Source of the DNA: Roridomyces roridus
Taxonomy: Eukaryota; Basidiomycota; Agaricomycetes; Agaricales; Mycenaceae
Direction of reading: 5' to 3'
DNA: 64,000 nt
NCBI GenBank assembly: GCA_029378245.1
Contig: JARKIF010000113.1
Span: forward strand, 43,920 to 107,919
The notes beneath the pieces are model-generated. The model made no database searches. It saw only the letters and a program-made list of their open reading frames with translations, and was not told the origin of the DNA. Each line of letters starts with the position of its first letter. Positions within the stretch are counted from its first letter, which is position 1. Below are positions 21,416-32,174 of this stretch, piece after piece. Made by a program: the position numbers and the translations under genes.

Positions 21416-21500
21416 TACGCATGGAGAGCTTCCATGCTTTTTGGCCTCGCCCCCCCTGCAGTGTGAGGCTACGGAGTTCTTGATGTAGAAGTCGTAGACA
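21416..21500 (+). repeat. Tail of SINE-like family B, copy 1
   Basis: After the tRNA-like head the sequence CTTTTTGGCCTCGCCCCCC and CTGCAG is shared with the copies at 23.4 and 23.7 kb. Confidence 0.55.
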
Positions 21501-22659
21501 CGGAGATTCCAAATGTCGAAGATTTGTTGTAGACACGGGATTGAGTCGATAAAATCTATAGCGTTCAGAATGCTAATCTACTGACTACGAAACGGGGCTA
21601 TTTATACTGTACACGGTGGTCCGTGCGCCACCCAATGACCGCTGCGCCGCAGGTTGAACCAGTGTTCAACTGTGCCCGCAGTTAGCGCACAGCGGGAATG
21701 CTGTACAGAGCTGTGCTGTTCGCCGTGATCACCGTGATCGCCGAATGTGATCCTTACATGCAGTCTATTATCTCCGACTGGCTAGTGGGCCACACTAGCT
21801 AGTGGGCCACTTGAGACCTAGTGCAGCGTTGAGAGGCAATATCTACCAAATGTTATCAGCATAGCGTAGGGCATATACATACGTCCCCGCACACCGAGTT
21901 TGGTGGGGATTGGTGACGTTGACGTGAGGCTGTAGCTGTCAGAGTTCGGGGCGGAGGACCGAAACACGTGGTTTCTTATTTTGGCCCTGGCATCGCTGGC
22001 AGTCGACGGCCTGTATCTCCACCACCAGGTCACATCTTTGCGAGCTCCAGGGCTCACTCGGCTCGGAAGACCTCTGGCTACGCACGAACTCGGCCTTGGC
22101 CACATCCATCTCCTCTGCGGTTCGCTACGGACGTGCAAATCCCACGCAACGAGTCGAAATTTCGGCTTCGAGGCGCCGAATTAGGCTCGGTGTATCAGAC
22201 TGAATACTAGGGCTACCAGCGTGAAACTTGGCACGGATGGTAAGCATGGTTGAGGCACCCCGTAGAGGCCACTGACGTGATTTTACCGATTTTTTTCCGT
22301 TGTCGTTGAGGCCTTTGACCGCCGACGCTCGCTTTACACGTGTCCGACATTTGGAACTTTTTTGGAGGGAAGGAAAGCGCTGGAGGCGCGAATGGGGCCT
22401 AAGATACGTTCATATGGTTTTGCCCTCATGCCACACCTAGCTCTCTCACTGTGCACCCCATTCCGACCCGCTCGCAATCCGACATCATCCGGCAAATTTC
22501 ACCACCCCTCCGACTTTCATCCCCCCCATCTGCTGATCTGGGCTTGTCCATTCCCTCTTCGAATTCATCCTCCTGGTGTCTCCTTGATGTGCCGTGGCGC
22601 TGTGGCCGCGCGGAGGCGGGTTTATAACTCGTGCGCATCCTGTCCCTCTGCATTTTCTC
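21500..22659. other. Intergenic region, repeat-like fragments
   Basis: No gene is recognised. A short direct repeat, CTAGTGGGCCAC, occurs twice at 21780-21812, and 21600-21760 is rich in short inverted motifs. Confidence 0.35.
22618..22627 (+). promoter_or_regulatory. TATA-like element before the short ORF
   Basis: GGTTTATAAC lies about 35-40 bases before the ATG at 22660. Confidence 0.35.
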
Positions 22660-22863
22660 ATGTGGTCTATCCCTCCTCTCAATACATCCACCGCGGCGCC
22701 ACACAGCCCTCTGCACCCTGTGATCAAGAAACAACGCCCCAGGACCCCCGAACGTGTCCTGACGAATGAGGAGATCCAGGCGGCGCTTCTCCTCCAGCAT
22801 CACAAGCTGTTGGCCGTCCCTCTCCACCAGATTGACGAGGGCTTGAAGGGGATTGAAGAGTAG
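22660..22863 (+). CDS. Short hypothetical protein (67 residues)
   Basis: The ATG at 22660 opens a frame starting MWSIPPLNTSTAAPHSPLHP. It continues through a basic patch (KKQRPRTPERV) and an amphipathic helix-like stretch (NEEIQAALLLQHHKLLAV) to a stop at 22863. A TATA-like GGTTTATAAC lies about 40 bases upstream (22618-22627), which is why I take this start rather than upstream in-frame codons. The composition is protein-like, but I recognise no family. No intron is needed. It could be a small nuclear or regulatory protein, or a chance ORF. Confidence 0.45.
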   Translation: MWSIPPLNTSTAAPHSPLHPVIKKQRPRTPERVLTNEEIQAALLLQHHKLLAVPLHQIDEGLKGIEE

Positions 22864-23334
22864 CTATAGATGATCCGGAGGGTCTCGTGTACATTGAACA
22901 AGTTCTATCCATTCTCCGATGCATGGCGGTGGACGAGAGCGCTGGGACTGCCTCGCTGGCAGGAGATTCCCACGCCCGGCCCACTAGGCCGATTTCTCCG
23001 TTTTGACACCTGTCATGCCAAAATATTCGTACAGACATCAAATCGCAACCAAATCCGTCGTCGCTAGGCATTATCTGTTCGTACGAATCTAGACTACATC
23101 TCAATGTCCTGAGCACCCAGGGAAACCTTATAATCCCTTCGTGGGGTATGCAAAACCCTTAAGGTGGCCCAGATCTACCTCGGAGATAATAAGTATCTAC
23201 GCAGCTCTCAGGTTTCTGGCGACTCCAATTGGAACTATCCCGCGCTTCAACGTTCTGAAAATCGTGAAGGGAGTCAAGACTCAACAATTACTGTTACTAA
23301 AAGACTAAACGGCTGTGTCGGCAACGCATGATCT

Positions 23335-23570
23335 GCGCTTTGAACCTCCCAAAATGCCTTGTCAATCGTTGAGATCTCAAGACACCGAGCCACAGCAATC
23401 TACGCAACCCATCTGTATCTCTTATATGCTACGCCTGTGTTGCGATGAGGAATCAGTCGTTCGAATCGACTAGTGGGCATCACATGGAGTTCGATTCTTT
23501 TTGGCCTCGCCCCCCTGGAGTCTCTACCAACGCAGCTTTAACGTTTCTGGCAACTCTGAACAGCTCTCAA
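23335..23570 (+). repeat. SINE-like family B, copy 2
   Basis: The left part (CACAGCAATCTACGCAACCC, GTATCTC) aligns with 24480-24560. A tRNA-like T-arm follows, AATCAGTCGTTCGAATCGAC then TAGTGGGCAT. The tail CTTTTTGGCCTCGCCCCCCT and the motif AACGTTTCTGGCAACTC are shared with other copies. A further tail fragment lies at 23190-23225. Confidence 0.6.
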
Positions 23571-23639
23571 GCCTCAAGCTCAAGTCTCAACACGGCACCG
23601 AGTCCCTGATTGAAATAACCACGAGGTACTTACCCCTGT

Positions 23640-23790
23640 TAACTTTATCTATGCAGTATGCGCATGCACGAGTATCAGTCGTTCGAGTCGGTTAGTGGGC
23701 ATCCCCATGAAGCCGTGGCCTTTTATTTTTGCCTGGCCCCCTGCAGTCCATCTACGCTGCTCTGATTTCTGGCAACTCAAACAGGCCTCG
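23640..23790 (+). repeat. SINE-like family B, copy 3
   Basis: CAGTATGCGCATGCACGAGT, then ATCAGTCGTTCGAGTCGG and TTAGTGGGCATCC, then a T-rich stretch, GCCTGGCCCCCTGCAG and TTTCTGGCAACTC. Head and tail order match copy 2. Confidence 0.6.
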
Positions 23791-23880
23791 CTCCAGCCCT
23801 CTGAATGCTCCTGCTCAACACACCCACCGAGTCAACAACGACTATCGAATACTAAACGAGTGGGTAAGTCAGTGTACTCA

Positions 23881-24439
23881 CACAGGGGGCATCTACCGTG
23901 GCACTTTTTTTTGTGTGCCAAGGTGGCACTTGGCGCGTAGTTGGCATGTGGAGGTAAAACCACGTGCCTTTGGTGCTCCCTTGATGTGCGTGAGTTCGAA
24001 TCTGCACTTATGCATCCTTTTTCTCTGCTCGACACATTTGGTGATTATGAGCCTCAAACACCCGGTTTACAATTCAAATAAAATGTACAGAGTACTGCCT
24101 GACCCATTGAGTGAGTTCACAATGTGATTCGGAGGATGTTGGGCGGTGTCATTGGGTATTTCCGCACCTGGGTCACTCCATTTCCGTGGAACAGGCAGGG
24201 CCACAGCACGAAGGGCATTAACAGTAATTTTGCAGATACTCAAGGCCCGGTATGTGGAAACCCACTCCCTCAAGAAATAATATCTTCCAAGACATCACAA
24301 AGTGCCCGGCCAATTGTGAAAGCCGGGGAATAAATCAAATTCCCACAAAATGTCCAACCTCCGGCCAACCACGCACCAAGTGCCACGCAAGTGCTACCTT
24401 GGCACACGAGGCCAAGTGCCACGCTTGATGCCCCCTGTG
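23881..24439. mobile_element. MITE with imperfect terminal inverted repeats of about 75 bp
   Basis: The left end CACAGGGGGCATCTACCGTG and the right end, reversed, CACAGGGGGCATCAAGCGTG pair. Similarity continues inwards through GTGTGCCAAGG, GGCACTTGG and GGTTGGC/AGTTGGC. TCA is found immediately outside both ends, a possible 3-bp target duplication. The element is 559 bp and has no coding capacity. A CACAG-type end with a 3-bp target site would fit a CACTA-like or Harbinger-like superfamily, but this is inference. Confidence 0.65.
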
Positions 24440-24474
24440 TCACATACCGGGCAACGCAGACCATGATCAACCTG

Positions 24475-24650
24475 CGCTGCCAACCCCCCTTGTCAACCCC
24501 CGAACCACAGCAATCTACATGACCGATCTCGTATCTCGCACATAGGCCTGTGGATGAGAGATCAGTCGTTCGAATCGGCTAGTGGGCATGTGTAGTCTGA
24601 GCTCTTTTTACCATGAAGCTACCAGTACGCTCCGCTCCACCACGGGAGTC
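24475..24650 (+). repeat. SINE-like family B, copy 4
   Basis: It contains CCACAGCAATCTACATG, GTATCTCGCAC, then AGATCAGTCGTTCGAATCGG and CTAGTGGGCAT, followed by CTTTTTACC. It starts about 35 bases after the neighbouring MITE. Confidence 0.6.
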
Positions 24651-25267
24651 ATTCATCTGCCTCATGCTCCAACAATTGTGCGGCACCAACGGGACTGTAG
24701 CAATTAAGCGAGTTTCTGTGATTCCAGAACCAAATACAGCAATCATAAGAGTACGAGGTACATAATAGCCACAAGATCATGCGCTGACAACACTGTCGAG
24801 AAAGGCGCACTACGATTCATCCCAATCATCGCGTCTCCGAGGCTCGACTTGCTCTCCATAATAATTGCACGGTGCCTCGTTCGAATCGAGCCAGAGGCGT
24901 ATTTTGTAGGTTCTGTGTGTTCTTTTTGTCCGATTTTGTTATCAGTTTTTCGCCCGGGGATTCTTGACCTCCATCGCAAGAGAGAGAGAGATAGGGGGGA
25001 GAGTGTATCCTAAAGGCCGGGCTACAACCTTCGATGCCTAAAGGTTTTGTTGCAAACACTCAAGCGGATTTCAAGTCAGTCAATGAATGGCGAGGTCCTA
25101 CAATTGGTGGACATTGAAATGTAACCTGTCGAACATTCATTGGACGGCGCCTTGTTCGATTCGAGGCAGCGTTATGACCGTGTCACATGCCTTTTTCGTC
25201 TCTCAACAGCTCGAATCAAATTTACTTCATCATCGTCATGAATGCAAAGTCATGAAATTTGCTGGCA
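24650..25267. other. Intergenic region with two isolated T-arm motifs
   Basis: GGTGCCTCGTTCGAATCGAG (about 24871) and GGCGCCTTGTTCGATTCGAG (about 25146) look like B boxes of related tRNA-derived repeats. A GA-rich run lies at 24979-24995. No gene is seen. Confidence 0.4.
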
Positions 25268-27326
25268 TCAAAGCCCCACAGCAGAAATTAAACGCTCGAA
25301 ATCCGGCGTCCCCAAACCAGTCACAGGGTCCCAACCCTTTGAAGCAGAGAAGCCGCTGATAAAAGAAGCATCTCGTCAGATAAGGAAATCACCGAAAACG
25401 AAAGAAAAGAACGCACGCTGTGTTACATCCCGGATTATTGCCCTCTGTAACATCTGTAAACGCAGCCCTCCCCGCCGCACTATACAAAAACGGATTGAGG
25501 AAGCCGAGGACGGGCTTTCCCGCTGCAATGAGTCGGTCGTTGACGAGCGCTATGATGCTAGCGAAGATGGGGGTCGCACAGCTCGTGCCAGTGACAGTCT
25601 CGAACTGGAACAAAAGTTAGTACAACCTTTAAATTTTCATGGCATAGAGTGAGCTCACGTTGCCTCCTACATTCGTTCGATCAGTACCGGTACCAAAAAA
25701 ATAAACCAAACTCACGCCAATGAATCTGCACATTCGTAGCATGCGCCGCAACATCCGGGAACCCCCTCCCACTCGCATTATACATCCCCGCATATGTCCC
25801 GCCCATAGAAGCCACATACGCTTTGACGTCCTGAGCTTGATAGTCAGGGGTAGGGAAGTAATTCGAGAACCCGCCGCTCGAGCCGTTGTACGCCACAACC
25901 TGTGCGGAGGGAAGCCCTGTTGTTCCGCCGATGGAGGTGACGAAGGGGCAGGTACTGGGCAGGGTGGGGTTAAATTGGTTTTGTGGGCAAGTCGTCGTGG
26001 ATTGCATGCCGCTGACGCCGCCGTCACCGGATGCAAAGAGGGAGGAAATGCCCACTGCCGCGAGTTGCGTGTAGGCATCACAGATCGCGCTACAATATTG
26101 TCAGTCAACGCCCAACCCAGATGCACTACGACGCACACAGCAAGATTTATCGGCATATTGCTCTCCGAGAATCCATAGCTCGTCGAGAACACGGTGGGTC
26201 TCTTGTCCGCAGCCAGAATGAAATTCACGACATCAATGAAGCCCTCGACGTCGTCGTTCGTCGAGATTCCGACGGAGTAAAATTTGACTGGCACACCCGC
26301 AGCGAGGCTGAGGCTGTATTGAACATCCAAATTCGCTTCATCGCCGGCGTCAAAGATGGATTGGAGGTTCTGCCCGCCGTCGACGAGTTGGAGGTTGAAT
26401 GTCGAGTTGATGAGGGCAGGGCGGTTGGTGGTCAGGAAGGCCTACGGACTCTGTTAGTATGAGACGAACCAAGATGGAGTCGTGCTAACAGTCAAATCTT
26501 GAGAGTTGACCCATTCCTAAGTTGTCTCAGCAACGAAAGAAAAGATGAGGAACCACGCACATCGAGGTACCCGCTAACACCAAGAATGTTGTTCACAGAA
26601 GTTGACTTGGTCGTTGGGATGCTGTACATCGACTGAATACATGACGGCGTCATTGTCGTAGCACACGACGCGGCGACATCCGCCACGCGTTTCCTGTTCC
26701 TTACCGCACTCACGCCACTACCAGATTTACGCAACGGCATCGCAAACGCAACCGTCGGGTGAACAAATCGGACGTGCGGCCGGAGTGTGGCGGGGAGGGA
26801 GTAATTCAATGTGCGGACGGCACTCCGCCCGGTCTCTACGTGGGTGTAGTTTCTGAACTCGGCGTCGAAGACCGTCTCGGCGTGGCTAACTGCGAGGCTG
26901 ATTTGGAGGAGGTCGCCTGCGGGTGAGATACTCTTCGTGGCGATTCCGTTATTGGACAACCATTCTGATACGGCGGAGAGCGCCTCCGGCGTCGGCGAGA
27001 CGTATTCAGCAACCTGGAGATATGAGTGTTATTCGAGTCGGTGACGATCAAGAACGCACCTCCTCTGTCGTCAGATGCTTCCCGTACAGAGAATTAGCGG
27101 GATCAGAGACTGCATATGTCCTAGCGTGGAGCCCAGCCATATCCGTATGAGCGAGGGCGATACGGAATGTGAGCTCGTGTGACGGAAACACGGCAGTCGC
27201 AGCAGGAGTGAAGCCCGCCGGAACGGAAGCGATACTCTCATGGACAGCCATATTGAGGCTTGAATTTGCGTCTGCAATGCATGCGGAGCAAACAGCGACG
27301 AGTGGTAGAAGGGAAGATCCGCGCAT
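25268..27326 (-). CDS. Secreted S53 sedolisin-type peptidase (tripeptidyl-peptidase-like)
   Basis: Eight exons (27326-27060, 27013-26561, 26516-26490, 26441-26137, 26089-25716, 25666-25659, 25604-25417, 25355-25268) give 569 residues. A signal peptide (MRGSSLLPLVAVCSACIADA) is followed by a pro-kumamolisin activation domain, including HTDMAGLHARTYAVSDP and YGKHLTTEEVAEYVSPTPEA. The catalytic domain shows the Glu/Asp pair in GDEANLDVQY, the oxyanion Asp in LFASGDGG and the nucleophile in GTSCATP. The family's calcium-site region lies near FTDVTEGNNPGC. S53 enzymes are acidic serine-carboxyl peptidases that release peptides extracellularly. Two exons are very short (27 and 8 nt); the summed exons stay in frame. 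A TATA box lies about 40 bases upstream. Confidence 0.9.
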
Positions 27327-27362
27327 GAAAGTTGGTGTGAGGAAACGCACGGCAAGGCACGA

Positions 27363-27372
27363 CTTTTATATG
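27363..27372 (-). promoter_or_regulatory. TATA box of the S53 peptidase gene
   Basis: The minus strand reads CATATAAAAG 37-46 bases upstream of the start codon at 27326. Confidence 0.55.
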
Positions 27373-28165
27373 GGTCCACCCTAACCGAGTAGACCCGTGG
27401 TCCCCGTGAACCCCAGCCAGCACCAGGACCGTGACTGAATTCAACCTGATACGAGTGGAAATTGTAGAAGGAAATATGACCAAAGCGTAGAGCTGGGCCC
27501 TCCGTGTGGGTCCGGGATTGAATGGGCGAGCTAGCGAAGTCATCCGGTTGGGGAATAGACGCGGAGGCCAAGTGGATACCAGTGGACGGGTTGGACGGAC
27601 ATTTTCCTCGCATGGAGAGAAGCAGAAGTATGCCTTGTTGCTATGGCATCGGAGGAGTCTTGGCGCAGCGAGGTGGTGGAAGGTTGGCAGAAGGGCAACT
27701 CTCCACGTGGCAGAGTTGATTGATGGTCAAAATGATGTCGACCAAAACAGCAATCTGTTCCCACAAGACCACAACAAATGCAAGAAAAATTCCAGCACTG
27801 CGTCAAATGACTCAAACCCTGAGTATGAAAGGAGGGAATTCAGTCCAGTGGAATGGATGCAACTCGAAATGAATCAAGATAAAAAATTGTGTTGCCAAAC
27901 TGTTACTAGACGCAGCCCGAGTCGAACGGACCACCTCCGAAGCGTGAGCAGGGTTGAACATGAACGTTGAGTCTCCATTTGGTTCCTATTCAAACGTCAA
28001 ACGCAGGGAGAGACTGGAAACAAAATTCGGCAGATTATCCCCCAACTTTCATCTGACGAAAGCTGCTACTAGTTAGGGCAGCACGAATCTTACACTCGCT
28101 GGGAATAATGAACTTTGGCAACGTTGACAGTGCACACGATTTTCGAGAATCGAATGTTGGCCCTA
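27373..28165. other. Intergenic region with a tRNA-like motif
   Basis: No gene is recognised. On the minus strand, GTCCGTTCGACTCGGGCTGC at about 27905-27925 is a T-arm-like motif resembling those of the 3-4.6 kb array. Confidence 0.35.
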
Positions 28166-29478
28166 CTAAGGGTCAAACTCCTGCCCAATAGCCCGCTCCG
28201 TAGCCTCCCAAAGCTTCTTTACATTTTCCTGCGCAGAATTACGCGTCGTCAACGAGCAAGGAATTTCACGAAAAACAGCTCACGGGATCCGAAGTGTGAG
28301 GAGCAATGAGCTGCGTGGCAACTTGACAATCGTGCAAGAAGGCACCAGGTTTGTCTGCGGAGAAAATCAACTTGAAAGCCAGCGCACAAGGGAGATGGAT
28401 GACAAACCGGAGAGGCTGGGGTCGAAAGCAGCTACCATCGTCGTCGCTGCGCCCTGTGCCAAAGTCTTCCATGGAAAGGGTAGAGCACGGTTGGGCTCGC
28501 CGTCCGGCGTGTATATACCTGGAAGATGATGAGAACTAAAATCGTAGTGTGGAGAATTTGGAGAGCGCACCGGCGGCAATCAGCAAGGCTTTACTCTCCG
28601 GACGCTGAGACCCAGTCGTCACGATCGCTTCAGACATCAAACAGATGAACTTGCAAGTAGATGGAGAACTCACCTCCAGGATGCAAGCTTACAGCTACAA
28701 TCCTACCCTTCGCACGCCTCGACAACTCGATCGCCGTCATGATGTTGGCGCTCTTGGCCTCTTGATACGGCTCCATCCCATTCGTATACTTGCCGGGCAC
28801 CAGCTTCGCAAACTGATCAAACTTGATGCCAGGTCCCATCGCATGCGCGAGGCTCGATACGAAGACGACCCGACCCGGAGGGCCACCCGCAACGATGAGC
28901 TTGTGGGGTATGAGGTTGGTGAAAAGGAACGGCCCCAGGTGGCTTGTGGCGATTTGGTTCTCGAAGCCCTCCGGGTTTGATTTGGGGGGGGCCAAGGGGG
29001 CGCCAGCGTTGTTGATCAACACCTAATGCACGTATTACTATCGGCACAGTATCTTGAGGAAGGACCCACGTCAATCTTCTCGTCGTACCCGATCACCTCG
29101 GTGGCAGCATCACGAACTGTGGCGAGCGAGGATAAGTCGAGGATAAGTTTGCGGATGTTGGCGGAAGGAAAGTCTTTCTTGATGGCGTCTTCTGTAAGTT
29201 GCAACCTGCAAAGCGTGAACTTCCGTCCCCAGTATGGAACATCACACCCACCGCTCGGCATCGTGTCCAGTAATGATGACCAAATTGGCGTATTTGGCCA
29301 CAGCCCGCGCAGTCTCGAATCCGATTCCACCAATAGAAGTGCCAGTGATCAAAACTAGTCGAAAATGAGCCACACAGCGTGGGGAGGACAGACAATGATC
29401 CACACCATTCTTCTCAGCGATCTCGCTGGCAAAGGCGTCGGCGACTTGTTCAGCGGTGGTTTCTGCGGAGAAGCTCAT
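28166..29478 (-). CDS. Short-chain dehydrogenase/reductase (retinol dehydrogenase/WWOX-like SDR)
   Basis: Eight exons (29478-29406, 29354-29252, 29205-29070, 29022-28674, 28627-28571, 28518-28408, 28354-28284, 28228-28166) give 320 residues, close to the usual size for this SDR group. The nucleotide-binding motif is TGTSIGGIG. NNAG marks the fourth strand, the catalytic Ser lies in VVFVSSLAHAMG, and the Tyr/Lys pair is YQEAK. The C-terminal part DKPGAFLHDCQVA...APHTSDP is typical of fungal members. It should use NAD(P)(H) to oxidise an alcohol or reduce a carbonyl; the substrate cannot be deduced. A TATA box sits about 40 bases upstream. A second copy of the locus, lacking most exons, lies at 10951. 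Confidence 0.9.
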
Positions 29479-29815
29479 GGGAATGTGGGATGGATTGGTC
29501 TATTCTGCCGGGCCTTTATATTGTTGAGATTCTCGCTTTAATAAGAATCAACGTGGAGCAGGGGCGACCATCACCCACAACACATTAATGACGCGTCATG
29601 GCCTGGGAATAGTTTGTGAGAACAGCGGGGCGGTCCGTTGCAGTGGTCTGGCTGGTGTTGCCGTTCTGAATGCCGTTAAATTCTGATTCCGCTTTAGGGA
29701 GTCACGACGCTCAATGAGTCGTTCCGCTCGATGGATCGACGATTATACTTAGGAGACACCACGTATTGGCCAATCGGGTCGAACAGGTTCAGAATACTGT
29801 ACTATTTCGCCCGTC
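29479..29815. repeat. Copy 2 of the duplicated SDR upstream region, first part
   Basis: It matches 10983-11335, including AATGACGCGTCATGGCCTGG and GAACAGCGGGGCGGTCC. Similarity stops at about 29806 and resumes at 32175. The F-box fragment and the DUF6534-type gene lie between, so about 2.4 kb was inserted here or removed from copy 1. Confidence 0.7.
29513..29523 (-). promoter_or_regulatory. TATA box of the SDR gene
   Basis: The minus strand reads CAATATAAAGG about 35-45 bases upstream of the start codon. The same element is kept in the deleted copy near 11020. Confidence 0.5.
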
Positions 29816-29986
29816 CCCCACCAAGTTCATGAAATAACATGTTCACGGATCAGGATTTGTACGGCGATCAGATTAAATTCCCATACATGGGAACTCGGCA
29901 TCCCGGATTGATGTCGGATCACACACTTCGGCAAATTTGGCCATTCCGGGGCTACAAAATTGTTCGTCACCGCTACCTGTGTCAAA

Positions 29987-30154
29987 TTAGTTCAGTGGCA
30001 CAAAGAGGGCCACTAACCCACGTGGCGGGAAGAGGAGGACCGAGTACAGTAGGAAGCCGCGGCTGACCAGAGCGACGGTAGGGAGGTCATTGCCGGTGAG
30101 GTGGGAGAAGATGAGCTCGAGTACGTCGAGGTTGAGGTTGTAGGCAGTTACCAT
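29987..30154 (-). pseudogene. F-box N-terminal fragment
   Basis: The minus strand from ATG 30154 reads MVTAYNLNLDVLELIFSHLT and continues GNDLPTVALVSRGF, an F-box of the type that binds Skp1. The frame stops at 29987 after 55 residues, or could splice at a GTTAGT donor near 30018. No downstream LRR or substrate domain follows before copy 2 of the SDR upstream repeat. It looks like a truncated gene. Confidence 0.45.
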
Positions 30155-30371
30155 CCCAGCACTCGTAATCTATACCAATAAGGAACGGCCCCGGTGGCGA
30201 GAATGGTGGGATGACTTTCAGGGTACCCGTCAGGCCCTGACAGGACGCAACTATCCCAAGCAAGCTGCAATTTCCGTTCAAAATTCTTCTGGCGGCCCTG
30301 GTTACAATTCTATCTGTACATCAGCAACGCCACCGAGGCCTCAATAACAAACTCGAGCTGCGGGATCTTTA

Positions 30372-31732
30372 ATGGCCACCTCAATGCCCTCGAGTGTTGC
30401 TGAACTGTATGTTTCCTACATCATTCGCATTTGTTCAGTCATCTGACGTCTGTGTTAGAACAACCCTAAAGGTAGCTCCCCATTGAACCAGGTTTTTTTT
30501 GTAACCTCGCACTCTACAGCTCTTGGGAATGATGATAAACTCTGGACTCACGGGTTCATTGATTGTCCAAGTCTGTGAGTTGCAAGTGGTTGCTCATACG
30601 ATCTGCTAACACCTGTCAGTCCATTACTATTGTGCATTCCCAAATGATTGGGTCATCGCAAAGGCTGCAGTCTATACTGTATTTATTCTGGAGCTTTTGG
30701 ACACCGCGTTGATGGCCTCTTCTTCGTCAGCACCGACCTGCTCCAATTTGACCGGCTGACCCCTCCCTGATTAGATACTCGCTATTCGGGTCAGGCTATG
30801 GCGACGTTGTAGGCGTGCCCTCGCTCGCCTCCTCGTGGACGACATGGGTCCCAGGCACTGTGCTTACTGCCTTGATCGCTTCCATCGTTCAAACCTTCTA
30901 CGCGGTCCGACTATATTCGTTCTCTCGTTCAAAGTTCGTGGCGGGGATAGTGATTGTGGTGCGGATCACTCCTTGTTTGCTGATTTCTATGGTTTTTATT
31001 TGGTTCAATTTGAAAGCTGGCTCTGTTACAATGCGGCTCAGCAATGGTGGAAGGCGCCATGATCAATTCTACTGATGATGAGAACCGCCCCTCTGAGCCC
31101 TCTCGCGCTCCAGTCCCAGGACTTGTGAGTTTCCCTCTCAGGAATTTGTTCAAACTTATCACAATTCATAGCTGTGGCTCGGAGGCAGTGCCATATGCGA
31201 TCTCATAATCGCAGGAACCATGACCTTCTACGTGAGCATTCCAACAAGATGAACACCTGGAATATCACTCCATTCTGTTTTAGCTCCGCCGGCCAACACC
31301 TGTATCAAATGGCGTGAAAAACAAGTTATCGACATTGATTAGAGCGACCATTGGCACTGGAACTCTGACGGGTAAGTGACTAGGTTCACAAATACTTGGC
31401 TCATCCATTACAAAGCCGTCACCGCCGTCCTCCAACTTTTCGTGACATTCGCATTCCCAGGGCATCAATACTACACTGTTGGTGCTTGGACGCTTGGCAA
31501 GTTTTACTCAAACAGCTTGTTGGTATGTCTTGTACATATCCTCCTCGTGATTGAAATTTCCCACAAAGGCGACCAGGTACTGCTGAATGCGCGGGCCATT
31601 GTCGTTGGTGGGCGTGACGATGAGACAAACACACAGAGGGCGCGCGAGATTGAAGTTGCTCGAACTGTCTGTGTTACTGTGAGCTGGAGCACGTTGCCTG
31701 TGATTCAGGAACGCACACGGCACAGAATTTGA
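30372..31732 (+). CDS. DUF6534-type multi-pass membrane protein
   Basis: Ten exons (30372-30406, 30459-30471, 30520-30574, 30620-30725, 30775-30958, 31017-31124, 31172-31231, 31284-31371, 31416-31522, 31577-31732) give 303 residues. About seven hydrophobic segments are visible: MMINSGLTGSLIVQVFHYY, AKAAVYTVFILELLDTALM, TVLTALIASIVQTFYAVRLY, IVIVVLALLQCGSAMVEGA, LWLGGSAICDLIIAGTMTFY, AVTAVLQLFVTFAFPGHQYY and the final KFYSNSLLVLLNARAIVVGG. The LWLGGSAxCD and K(F/L)YSNS(L/M)..LLN.R motifs are what I associate with the DUF6534 family, which is very abundant in agarics and has no known function. Exon 2 is only 13 nt. All introns have GT-AG ends and the frame closes, so the gene looks intact. Confidence 0.82.
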
Positions 31733-32174
31733 TACCGGCCGACTTGGGCTTAGCTTTTCCCTACTTGTCTACATTACATAGAGATAACTAAACTAAACCG
31801 CATAGAGTATACTGTGGGAAGTAAAGGTACTCAATGTGAGTTCCGAGGCACTATTTATGAGATTTAGGTACTCAGATGTAGGCCTCAAATTCTGAGTGCT
31901 TTTTGGGTGACTCCATCCAAGTATCTTGCAGGGTACTCTGTATAATCCTTGGACTTTTTCGAGTTATCGGCCTCTCAATTGATTCGGATGGTGTGTAGGT
32001 GTATCCATTCTTGACGGAAACTCATACTTGCAACGCTACGGACGGTAGTGCGGCTTTTGAACTGCCTTGTTGCAGGTGCAACTCCGATAGTTTCGGCAAT
32101 GTTAACTGGGTGCCTGAAAATTCAGGCCAGTGCTTGCAGGTAGAGTACTCCTCCCTCTTGCCACAATTGGTAGT

